From Amycolatopsis coloradensis (GTDB taxonomy: Bacteria; Actinomycetota; Actinomycetes; Mycobacteriales; Pseudonocardiaceae): 64,000 bases of DNA. The translations under genes and the position numbers were made by a program. Positions within the stretch are counted from its first letter, which is position 1; each line of letters opens with the position of its first letter. Below are positions 7,649 through 15,080 of this stretch, piece after piece. The DNA lies in NCBI RefSeq assembly GCF_037997115.1, contig NZ_CP150484.1:3737000-3800999 (forward strand), read 5' to 3'. Below the pieces are notes generated by a model. The model had not been told where the DNA came from and made no database searches. It saw only the letters and a program-made list of their open reading frames with translations.

Positions 7649-8727
7649 TAGCGTCTCCCTGTATCGGTGCCTGGCTGAGCGAGGTTGATGCGGGACGCGG
7701 CGCCGTGAGCGGGCGGCGTGGGCGACGCGGCCTGGGCGGCCCGCTGTGCCGGGGGCTGAGCGAGGTGTGCGGCGACCGCGTCGGCACCGTGGAGCCGTTC
7801 GAGCGCCGCACGGCCGCGCTCGGTCGCGGTCGGCTGCAGCTCCGGGATCTGGGGGTTGTCGATGAGCACCGTCGGCTGGGAACGGAATTCGTAGGCGCGG
7901 ATGGACTTGTCGGCGCTCAGATTCTGCACGGTGTGCGCGTACTTCCGTCCCCTCTTTATGGGCAGGAGATCGCCGCGGTACTGCACGGCATCGTGCTCGA
8001 GGTGCTCGCCGTGCAGGGTGAGCGCCCCTTCCTTTCCGCAGTCGACGACCAGCACGATCACATCGGTCCGGGGGTGCATGTGCGCCTTGGCGAGGAACCA
8101 GGCAGGAACCTCAAGCCCTCCCACGGAAATGCCCACCCCGGAGGGATTGGCCTCGTGGCGTCCGTCGACCAGAGGCCGGATTCGGTGTCCCTGGGGAGTC
8201 AGGACCGGGTCGACGGAGTCGAACGGGACAACAGTGCAGCGACCGCTCACGGAGCGTGTTCGAGATGGGTTCTTCAGGCGGGCAGCCGCGTGGCGCTGTG
8301 CCACGTCTCGCAGGTCGGACCGGACGACAGTGTCGGCGAACACGCGCTCGTCCGAACGCACCACGTAGCCGGTGGCGCCGCGGTCGAACCCGGTGCTGAC
8401 CGCGTAGGGCGTGCCACGGCGGATGGTCAGCAGGTCGCCCTGCTCCTGGACCGCGAGATATCGCAGGTCATCGCCGTAGAAGACCCACACGGGGGCGCCC
8501 TCGGTGAACAGCAGCACAGTGTCGGTGTTGGGATGTTCCTGCGGGTCGCTGAGGAAACCGGCCGACAGCTCCAGTCCGCCGGCGGACAACGCGAAACCGG
8601 GAACGTTGCCGGTGGCGGTGCCGTTGACCAGCTCTCTGGCTTGCCCCCACCCCGGTGCGCGGCACGGATCGACGGATGTGAACGAGATCGGGCTCAACTG
8701 CGTGCTGATGGGGTGGGTCGAGGTCAC
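7648..8727 (-). CDS. Double-cupin (bicupin) protein of unknown function
   Basis: A 359-residue protein starting at GTG with an AAAGGAG ribosome site. It contains two related cupin-like halves. In the first (about residues 40-125), LSDPQEHPNTDTVLLFTEG is followed by GDLLTIRRGTPYAVSTG. In the second (about 190-290), LAKAHMHPRTDVIVLVVD is followed by GDLLPIKRGRKYAHTVQN. His residues in HPNTD and HMHPRTD could bind a metal. A disordered Ala/Pro/Gln-rich tail covers the last 60 residues. It is coupled to the aldehyde dehydrogenase and may be a dioxygenase or isomerase; no specific activity can be named. Confidence 0.75.
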   Translation of the reverse strand: MTSTHPISTQLSPISFTSVDPCRAPGWGQARELVNGTATGNVPGFALSAGGLELSAGFLSDPQEHPNTDTVLLFTEGAPVWVFYGDDLRYLAVQEQGDLLTIRRGTPYAVSTGFDRGATGYVVRSDERVFADTVVRSDLRDVAQRHAAARLKNPSRTRSVSGRCTVVPFDSVDPVLTPQGHRIRPLVDGRHEANPSGVGISVGGLEVPAWFLAKAHMHPRTDVIVLVVDCGKEGALTLHGEHLEHDAVQYRGDLLPIKRGRKYAHTVQNLSADKSIRAYEFRSQPTVLIDNPQIPELQPTATERGRAALERLHGADAVAAHLAQPPAQRAAQAASPTPPAHGAASRINLAQPGTDTGRR

Positions 8728-9049
8728 GGTCGGCTCCTTTCACGAGCCTTGCCCTGGAGGATGGAGCGCGCGACGTGACCGGTGCTGTGGTGCTCCTGCC
8801 GAACGTTGGCGTTCTCAGGAACTGTCTTCGATATCGGCCAAGTGGTCCTGGCGCGCCTCGTCGTGGGAGGTAAGACGCCTGGTCAGGATAGTGATCATGG
8901 AGCTGTCGACAATGTCGCGGAGTGTTCGGGGGAGACGTTCTTAGCCGGACGTAGCAGAGGGCTTGTGTGATCCGGGGCGCATGGGTAAAGAGCCGGCGAT
9001 GCCGTCCCTCGTCGACACGGGCTCGTGCCGGCGGCACTTTCAGGTGCCC
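8728..9049. other. Intergenic region upstream of the cupin gene
   Basis: About 320 bases without a convincing gene on either strand. It should contain the promoter of the cupin-dehydrogenase pair. Nothing else is recognised. Confidence 0.35.
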
Positions 9050-9237
9050 TGCGTCCCGGGTCGGCGAACACGCGCCGAGCTTCAACTGGTCGGCGGTCGC
9101 GTTGCTGGTCGATCCAGCCGCCGGCGCCGTTGATGGTGTCCTTGGCGAATACTGGACCGTTGGTACCGATGAACGTGACACGTCCGGTTGTGCCGGTGTC
9201 GGTGACCGTGTGCAGTCGCCCTGCTGGAGCGGCAAGT
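9050..9237 (-). pseudogene. Relic of a secreted beta-propeller-like repeat protein
   Basis: The minus strand reads AGRLHTVTDTGTTGRVTFIG, then TNGPVFAKDTINGAGGW, a stretch resembling the blades of actinobacterial tectonin/propeller-type repeats (DGxVYAKDTIGxGGW). No start, signal peptide or further repeats are found. It is interpreted as a leftover fragment. Confidence 0.35.
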
Positions 9238-9288
9238 AAGTGCGAATATTCGGTAACGACCTTCCCAAGTTGCAGAAATATTGCCGGT

Positions 9289-9840
9289 GTGACGGAGGAT
9301 GACTGGGTAGCCGAGCGGTCGCGGGAGTTCGCGTCGCTGTGTGGTAGGCGCGTCGAGTCGTGGACTGTCGCGACGGGCGGTGGCCCCGAGTTCGCAGATC
9401 CGTGGGCGCACTGTTTACAGATGCTCGGCTTGCAAGTACGGCTGGACGATGACGCCGTGTGGAGTGTCAATACTTGCGAAGGCGGCACCGCGTCCGGGCT
9501 GTGGGCTGTCCCGGAAGCAAGGTTTCGGGACAAGGGGCTGTGGGGCGGAATCCACCGATGGAGAGCGTTGGCCGAGTTGCCGCTTGGACAGGTCAAGCAT
9601 GTGGCTGTCTTCGCTGACGAGGGCGTTCTGGCCCAGGTGAATCTGGAAATCGGCGAACGGCCTCTGCTGCTGATCGCAGACGCACTCGATGAGACGGGCG
9701 CGAAAGAACACCTTATTCCACGCGCTGGACGATTCGGTATTGGTAGTCACCGATTCCGCCGCTGTCGAGCTTGCCCGAGGTCCACGTCGCGGCGGGGACT
9801 CACACGAATTGGCGACTGGTCGCTCGCCGTTGAATCGTGA
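9289..9840 (+). CDS. Hypothetical protein, probably frameshifted near its 3' end
   Basis: The GTG at 9289 opens a reading frame of 183 codons with coding-like composition (WVAERSREFASLCGRRVESW, LQMLGLQVRLDDDAVWSVNT, HVAVFADEGVLAQVNLEIG). After about 9705 this frame becomes Arg/Cys-rich. Another frame continues as LFHALDDSVLVVTDSAAVEL and ends at TAA 9848-9850, which looks like the authentic C-terminus. A one-base indel is therefore likely. No family recognised. Confidence 0.55.
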   Translation: MTEDDWVAERSREFASLCGRRVESWTVATGGGPEFADPWAHCLQMLGLQVRLDDDAVWSVNTCEGGTASGLWAVPEARFRDKGLWGGIHRWRALAELPLGQVKHVAVFADEGVLAQVNLEIGERPLLLIADALDETGAKEHLIPRAGRFGIGSHRFRRCRACPRSTSRRGLTRIGDWSLAVES

Positions 9841-9912
9841 TAGCGGCTAAAGGTTGTCCCGTAATGAGCAAATGCGTTGGTGGTATAGGTGATGGCGCCG
9901 CGGGGCGGCCGG

Positions 9913-10205
9913 TCACTCCGTGCTGGCCAGGTTGCGCATGAGGGCGATGCCGCGGGTGGCGTGCGTGGCGCCGGTGTTGAGGTCCTCTTTCCCCCGCGGC
10001 AACGGCGGTTGTCCGTCACGGGGTCGTGGTAGGGCATGATCATCTCGGGGTTGCCCTGGTAGCCGCCGTCGGTCATCACATGGGCGCCCGGCATTGCTCG
10101 TCGGAGTCGGAGTCGGAGTCGGAGTCGGTGCGGCTGCCGGGCGTGGGTCCCCCGACCGCGGCGACCAGGCGGGTGTCGGCGTCGATGACGACCTGGATGT
10201 TCACC
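9913..10205 (-). pseudogene. IS5-family transposase relic
   Basis: In the minus strand, IQVVIDADTRLVAAVGG and TPGS are followed, across frame changes, by AHVMTDGGYQGNPEMIMPY and a C-terminal RGIALMRNLAS ending at TGA 9915-9913. These match the DDE-core order of IS5-type transposases (IDADTRLV, DGGYQG, IMPY, then the C-terminal helix). At least two frameshifts and an internal hexanucleotide expansion show it is dead. The N-terminal half and terminal inverted repeats were not found. Confidence 0.75.
10101..10128. repeat. Hexanucleotide tandem repeat (TCGGAG x4 plus partial)
   Basis: Four perfect TCGGAG units and a partial fifth lie inside the transposase relic, in the segment that links the TPG and DGGYQ motifs. 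In the minus-strand frame they encode an acidic Asp-Ser run. The array is probably a slippage expansion in a non-functional gene. Confidence 0.9.
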
Positions 10206-10273
10206 GACTACCGACAATTCCCGGACGAGGAAGTGGTGACCCGGCGTCGGAGAAATCGATTCGGGGCGCGAGG

Positions 10274-11995
10274 TCAGGCAACTCGTTCGCCGTACCCTGC
10301 ACGCGTTTCGAGGTTCTTGCTGCCGCGCATGAAGACGAAGGCAGTGAGAACTGCTACCAGTGACGCTCCGGCCCACATCGCGGACTGCCAACCCGCGACG
10401 AAGGATTCCCGCGCGGCTCGGGCCACGGGCTGCTCCCGTTCGCCGGCGCTTGCGATTGCCTGGGCGATGCCTTTTCGAGCGGCTTCGGCGGTCGCGGTGG
10501 GAATACCGTCGAGTCTGGAGTCGATGTTGCTGCGGTAGCCCGCTGATAGCAGCGCTCCGAGCAGCGCGATTCCCACTGCGGCACCGATCTCTCGCGCGAT
10601 GTCGTTGAGCGCGGAGGCCACGCCTTGATGGTCCTGCGGCAAAGCACCGGTGATGGACTCTGTTGCGAGCGGCATGGACACACCCATTCCGCTGCCCGCG
10701 GCGATCATCCCGGGCAGGACTGCGAGGTAGCCGGAATCGGCGGAGACGGAGGTCGCGAGTAGAACCAGGCCCGCCCCGGTCAGGATCAGTCCGGTTGTCA
10801 TGGTGGCGCGCGATCCGATCCGCTCGGCCAAGCGCGTGGACAAGCCGGAAGCGATCGCCATCAGGCCGGCCATGGGGAGGAGTGCCACCGCAGAGAGCAC
10901 CCCCGACCAGTCCAAGACGTTTTGGAAGAACGGGTAGAGGAGCACGGCGGACCCGGCGTGAACCGCGAAGACCGCCACGAGTGCGACGGACCCGCTTGCC
11001 AGGCCACCGTTTCTGAACAGGCGCATGTCCAAAAGCGGAGCCGGGTGGCGGAGATCCCAAGCCACGAAACCGACGGTGCCGAGGATTCCACAGGCCAGGC
11101 TGATGGTGGTGCCGACTGCCCACCAGCCCCGCTCTGGGCCTTCGTGCAGGAACAGGGTGATCCCGACCACCCCCAGTACCGATGTCAGGGATCCGATCAG
11201 GTCGAAGGGACGTTTCGAAGGCGCACGGGAGCTGGGCACCGAGTGCCACGCCGTGGCGAACGCGAATAGCACCAGAACGAGGGGAAGCACGAACAGGAAG
11301 CGCCAGCTCGCCGCGTCGACGAGGACACCGGAAAGGAGCATGCCGAGCACCGCTCCGACCCCGGCGACCCCAGTCCAAACCCCGATGGCACGGACTCGCT
11401 CCTGCGCGGGGAAGGTCGAGGTGATGACGGCCAAGGTGACCGGCATGATCATCGCCGCGCCCACCCCGCCGAGCAATCGCGCCGCGAGCATGAGCCCGGC
11501 GGACGGGGCGAGACCGGCCCCCGCGCTCGCGACGGCGAAGACAGCGAGGCCGACGAGAAGCACGGGCTTGCGGCCCTGTCTGTCGCCGACTGCGCCGAGC
11601 GGCAGTAGTAGCGCGGCCAGGGTGAGGACGTAGCCGTTCATGATCCAGAGGACTGTGCCTTGTGATGCGTCGAAGTCGGATGCGAGGTCCGGCTGAGCGA
11701 CGTTCAGCCCCGTGACGGAGGCGACGACAGCGAGCAAAGCGGCGCACATCGCGACCAGGATCGAGCGCCGTTGCCGCGGATCGGAGACCAGGGCTTCGGC
11801 AGTCGTGCTTGATCCGGATCGCCTCGGGTGTGGCCGGTTTGCGGTCAAGCTGTCCTCCGGGGATGAGAGTGTCGGCTCGCTATGCGACTGGCCGTAGGTC
11901 AGCTTGCGCAGGTGCTCCGTTCGAGGTCTCGCTGCTTCGGATGGCACCACCCTCGCCGAAGCCTCGATCACGCCGAAATCTCCGCCGGTCGGCAC
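10274..11995 (-). CDS. MFS transporter, DHA2 (EmrB/QacA) type drug exporter
   Basis: A 573-residue protein with about 14 predicted transmembrane helices. After a polar N-terminal extension of about 75 residues, the membrane part starts at SILVAMCAALLAVVASVTGLN. DHA2 features include VLWIMNGYVLTLAALLLPLGAVGDRQGRKP (motif A) and ARLLGGVGAAMIMPVTLAVI with GVWTGVAGVGAVLGMLLSG (motif C-like). Family members export drugs or secondary metabolites with protons. The annotated ATG may be too far upstream; a start near residue 16 or 50 is possible. The gene lies between transposon debris and a decayed biosynthetic region and may export the local product. Confidence 0.85.
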   Translation of the reverse strand: MPTGGDFGVIEASARVVPSEAARPRTEHLRKLTYGQSHSEPTLSSPEDSLTANRPHPRRSGSSTTAEALVSDPRQRRSILVAMCAALLAVVASVTGLNVAQPDLASDFDASQGTVLWIMNGYVLTLAALLLPLGAVGDRQGRKPVLLVGLAVFAVASAGAGLAPSAGLMLAARLLGGVGAAMIMPVTLAVITSTFPAQERVRAIGVWTGVAGVGAVLGMLLSGVLVDAASWRFLFVLPLVLVLFAFATAWHSVPSSRAPSKRPFDLIGSLTSVLGVVGITLFLHEGPERGWWAVGTTISLACGILGTVGFVAWDLRHPAPLLDMRLFRNGGLASGSVALVAVFAVHAGSAVLLYPFFQNVLDWSGVLSAVALLPMAGLMAIASGLSTRLAERIGSRATMTTGLILTGAGLVLLATSVSADSGYLAVLPGMIAAGSGMGVSMPLATESITGALPQDHQGVASALNDIAREIGAAVGIALLGALLSAGYRSNIDSRLDGIPTATAEAARKGIAQAIASAGEREQPVARAARESFVAGWQSAMWAGASLVAVLTAFVFMRGSKNLETRAGYGERVA

Positions 11996-12661
11996 CTCGC
12001 TCCACGGCGAGCCGGAGCAGGGGCAACCTCGCGTTCCTTCGTCACCGGGTGTGCGCTGACCAGAATCTCCGTGCGATGGCGTAATAGCGGCCGCCTAAAA
12101 CGAGATCTGGGGACTCCGCTCCGATTCGTCCTGCCTTGGCCTTGGCGCGGCGAAGGAGACGCGAGGATGGTGGGTTTTCGTCGGAGACAAGATCACCAGG
12201 GCACATCCTCTCGCCGCATCGCCGTACGAAAAGTGAATGGTTACCGCTGCGCCGGATGGTAGAAGAGTAGAAAGTTCATCCGCCGGAGACAAACGACGTT
12301 CCGTCACGTGGAATGGCAACGCAGGTCGGCCCTGAGGTGCCGCGGTGACCGACCTGCAGCATGTGCAAACGCAACAACCGGGTACGGCGGACGCCGTGGT
12401 GCACACGTGGCCGGCGCTCGCAACGGCAGGAGTTGCCGGCCGGTCGTCGATGAGTGGCCAGTCCGTTCGACGGTTGCCCGACGTCGATCGGCGCCGAGGG
12501 AAGCGGGCAGGCCCGTGAGTGGGGCACGGCCGGCTTCGCGGGCTCCGGGCTGCTCACTGGGAACCTCTGCGGGACTCGTATCTGGCGGCGCGGGGGTGAC
12601 CGGCGGGCTGAACCGGTGCGGGGTGGCTGTCGTCCAGCGGCTCGCCCGAGACGATGACCGA
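11996..12661. other. Non-coding or decayed DNA
   Basis: About 665 bases in which open frames exist on both strands but none has convincing protein-like sequence or a ribosome site. It adjoins the ketosynthase relic and probably contains further degraded coding sequence. Confidence 0.35.
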
Positions 12662-12892
12662 GAAGCAGCCGGAGGCCTACGACGGTGCCGACCTGCGGCG
12701 TGCCTAACCCCGGGAGTCTCGCGTCGGCTACCGCTAGTTCGGGCGGCGAACCGGACACTTGGGGGCCAGCGGTCCTCCTGCGAAGCTCGCTCACGTGCTC
12801 ACCCGCGACCTGCTTCGCGCGGGCCAATGCGCGTTGCTCATCGGGGCAGGCGCGGAGTGAGGTCCAGTGCCGTAGTCATGGAGCGCGTCTGA
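12662..12892 (+). pseudogene. C-terminal relic of a ketosynthase III-like gene
   Basis: The plus strand reads RRA, stop (12705), PRESRVGYR, stop (12735), FGRRTGHLGASGPPAKLAHV then LTRDLLRAGQCALLIGAGAE, stop (12858); after a one-base shift it ends AVVMERV at TGA 12890-12892. This matches, residue for residue in order, the last about 65 residues of the intact ketosynthase III gene at 16537-17541 (RRALPRALRDRYR, FGAETGHLGAGDLPANLADI, DLLGAGECALLIGTGAG, AVIVERE). Two in-frame stops and a frameshift make it a pseudogene. Confidence 0.8.
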
Positions 12893-13028
12893 AGTCGCGG
12901 GGTGCGCAAGTCGCCCTGCGGCCGGCGGGGTGTTCGAACAGTGCCTCCGCGGCGGCGAGAAATGGCTCGGTCTGCAATCCGCTGGCGAGGCCGATTTCGG
13001 CAACACTTCGCCACACGTGCCGGCTCAT
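12876..13028 (-). CDS. Small hypothetical ORF, possible gene fragment
   Basis: A 50-codon frame starting MSRHVWRSVAEIGLASGLQT and continuing EPFLAAAEALFEHPAGRRA has coding-like composition and no overlap with the upstream gene. It lies just downstream of the YqcI/YcgG gene on the same strand and overlaps the end of the ketosynthase relic by 17 bases. Its short length suggests either a small protein or the tail of a deleted gene. No family recognised. Confidence 0.35.
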   Translation of the reverse strand: MSRHVWRSVAEIGLASGLQTEPFLAAAEALFEHPAGRRATCAPRDFRRAP

Positions 13029-13063
13029 TCTTCAGGTGAGGGGTCCGGCGGACGTGCCAGGAG

Positions 13064-13768
13064 TCAGCCGGTGGGGCGCTGCACCATGTCCGAGGTGTAC
13101 TTGACCGACGAAGGCTCGTGCCGCGAAGTGAACGGGCACTTCCAGTCCTCTTCGGTCATCCGTCCGGAGAAGTGCCGGGACGGCATCTGGTACTCGTAGG
13201 TGGTGAAGCTCGGGTTGACCGAGCCGTTGTTGGTCGTCTCGCGTTTGCGGATCGCGTCCTGCATTGAGAAGAACTTGTCGCCCAGCAACATGAACTGCAT
13301 CATCGAGTTGAACGCGATCGCCGGTCGGGAGAACCTCCGGCTCGCCCGGGACGAACCGGGGTGCATGCCGATGGCGAAGAACGAGTGCCCGGCGACGTGG
13401 AAACCGAAGTTCGGTTCGTCGGGGTCCGAGGTGAAACCTTCGTCGAGGCCATAGGTTCGGCTGTCGATGTCGTGCATGAGCTGGAGATGGCGCCACATCA
13501 GGCGTTCGTGCTCCTCCTCGTCGAGGATCCCGCCGGGTTCTTCGAAGGTGGCCACGAACGTGCGAAAACTCTTGTCCGACAACGTGGGCCGGATGTCGCG
13601 GGCGTAGCCGAGCATGTCGCGGTAGTGGGCCCGCGCCGATGCCGGATCGCCCAGCGCCGGGTAGTGGCCGTGGACGATCGAGCCCTTCTTCAACGCCGCA
13701 CGAGCACCGAGACAGCTGAACTCCGTGGTCTGGATGAACGCTTCGAGCTCCGCTTTCGGGTCGCTCAT
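13064..13768 (-). CDS. YqcI/YcgG-family protein (GntA-like haem N-oxygenase candidate)
   Basis: A 234-residue protein from the ATG at 13768 (GGAG ribosome site; sequence upstream of it belongs to another frame). Family hallmarks are FSCLGARAALKKGSIVHGHY (about 17-36), the MWRHLQLMHDID helix, and the core PNFGFHVAGHSFFAIGMHPG with SSRASRRF (about 119-146), then AFNSMMQFMLLGDKF. Related GntA of guanitoxin biosynthesis is a haem-dependent N-hydroxylase of a guanidino compound. An N-hydroxylation of an amine or guanidine in the adjacent pathway is therefore plausible but unproven. Its start overlaps the end of a broken phosphopantetheinyl transferase frame (ATGA). Confidence 0.75.
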   Translation of the reverse strand: MSDPKAELEAFIQTTEFSCLGARAALKKGSIVHGHYPALGDPASARAHYRDMLGYARDIRPTLSDKSFRTFVATFEEPGGILDEEEHERLMWRHLQLMHDIDSRTYGLDEGFTSDPDEPNFGFHVAGHSFFAIGMHPGSSRASRRFSRPAIAFNSMMQFMLLGDKFFSMQDAIRKRETTNNGSVNPSFTTYEYQMPSRHFSGRMTEEDWKCPFTSRHEPSSVKYTSDMVQRPTG

Positions 13769-14106
13769 TTCACTCCGCCTTTCCGATGCTCCCCGGCCGT
13801 TCGCCGCCTGCCGGGAAGCCAGTCGAAAGCGCGCACGGTGACCGGGCGCACCGGGAGGGCCGGCGCGGCCGCGTTGCCGGCGCCGGCGTCCAGTTCCGTG
13901 ATTGTACACTCAGGACGGTGGTCGACTTCGACGTCGGCGGTGAGGGTGAACGAGGGCCCGGCAGTCCGGCCAGGGCGGTGCCGTCGACCTTGAGGTAGGC
14001 CTCCCTGCAGGTCCAGTACCGGAAGAAGGTCAGCGGCTCGAGCACGGCGACGGCCTCTTCCGGACGCAGTGTCCGCGTGGCCAGTCCGTCGTGGTCGACG
14101 ATGAGA
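13765..14106 (-). pseudogene. Truncated, frameshifted 4'-phosphopantetheinyl transferase
   Basis: The minus strand carries DGLATRTLRPEEAVAVLEPL and FFRYWTCREAYLKVDGTALA, the WxxKEAxxK-type signature of Sfp-class transferases (with Arg for the first Lys). Around 13953-13962, in a GC run, the frame must shift; the other frame then gives PSFTLTADVEVDHRPECTIT and continues to a TGA overlapping the next ATG. The N-terminal half is missing. In life it would have activated carrier proteins of the nearby pathway; as seen it is inactive unless the frameshift is a sequencing error, and even then it lacks its 5' part. Confidence 0.7.
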
Positions 14107-14129
14107 ACCTGCCGAAGTCGGGGTACAGG

Positions 14130-14240
14130 GCCTACCGAGCGGACTTCACACTTCCCCACCTCGGGTTGTTGACCGAGGTCAAGTACGTGCGCTCCAAGAA
14201 CCACTTCAAGGAGGTGGAACAGGCCCATCGTCACCCAAGG
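14130..14240 (+). pseudogene. Fragment of a PD-(D/E)XK nuclease-like domain
   Basis: One frame reads AYRADFTLPHLGLLTEVKYV followed by RSKNHFKEVEQ. The D-(x)n-ExK arrangement (RADF ... TEVKY) is the catalytic core pattern of PD-(D/E)XK nucleases found at the end of putative defence or restriction proteins. No longer frame surrounds it, so it is a leftover fragment inserted beside the truncated transferase. Confidence 0.45.
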
Positions 14241-14426
14241 CCGGCGTGTAACAGTCGCGACCCCTTGTGTCACTCGCCGGCGAGTTCACGCCTTCCCTTT
14301 CGGGCAGTTTCGCCGGAAAGTTCGCCCTGATTCATTGAACGTCGATCGGCGGCAAAAGGCCGTCCGGTTACGGTACAGCGGTCGTGATCTCAACATCACA
14401 ACGGCGACAGCGTCCGTCGGCAGCCG

Positions 14427-15080
14427 ATGTCGGTACCGACCATGAGTGCAAGCCCTACAGGGAACGGAAGTCCGGCCGTGCAGATCGTGAACGCCACCGA
14501 AAGCGACGCTCCGGCAATCGGCGAACTCGTCGCCGAATCATTCGCGCAGTTGGACCTGGCACGCTGGCTGGTCGACGACCAGGACGATTGGAAAAGGATC
14601 GCTCCGCGATACTTCGAGGCGGAAGTCAGGGATGCCGTGGCCAACGGCGCCGTCTACACGTTCCCCGATCTCTCTGCCGTTCTGGTCAAGTTCGACGGCG
14701 ACGCCACGCACGAACCGGATCCAGGACGGCAAAAGTGGCTCGAGGAAACTACTGGGCCATACTATGACAGGTTCGTGCGGCTCGAAGAGGCTTTAAAGGA
14801 TCGCCGGCCGAGCAGGCCCCATCAATACGGTGCGATCGTCGCCGTCCGTGCTGGAGACCGTAGCAAGGGAGCCTGCTCCCTGCTGCTCGAGCATTTCCAC
14901 CGCATTCTCGACGAACGCGGGCAAGACCTTTACTGCGAAGCCGCGAGCAAGAATCTGGAAGGTTTCTTCGCCCGGCATGGCTACACCACGTTCGGGCCGC
15001 CGGTGACCCTTGACGGCCGCGAGCTTGTGCATCCGATTTGGCGCGAGGCTTGCCGCCCTGCCGACGAGGTGCATTCATGA
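14427..15080 (+). CDS. GNAT-family N-acetyltransferase
   Basis: A 217-residue protein; the conserved part starts near the alternative GTG at 14478 (VQIVNATESDAPAIGELVAE), which has GGAAG upstream, so the true start may be there. The acyl-CoA-binding region is RAGDRSKGACSLLLEHF, with typical downstream YCEAASKNLEGFFARHGYTT. It should acetylate (or acylate) an amine using acyl-CoA. Its stop overlaps the ATG of the decarboxylase gene (ATGA), so it probably acts on the amino acid substrate or the amine product of that enzyme. Confidence 0.82.
   Translation: MSVPTMSASPTGNGSPAVQIVNATESDAPAIGELVAESFAQLDLARWLVDDQDDWKRIAPRYFEAEVRDAVANGAVYTFPDLSAVLVKFDGDATHEPDPGRQKWLEETTGPYYDRFVRLEEALKDRRPSRPHQYGAIVAVRAGDRSKGACSLLLEHFHRILDERGQDLYCEAASKNLEGFFARHGYTTFGPPVTLDGRELVHPIWREACRPADEVHS

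Noticed and set aside
12276..12827. A 183-codon minus-strand frame
   Set aside because: It is antisense to the ketosynthase relic, which has clear similarity to a real gene, and its composition is Arg/Pro-rich.
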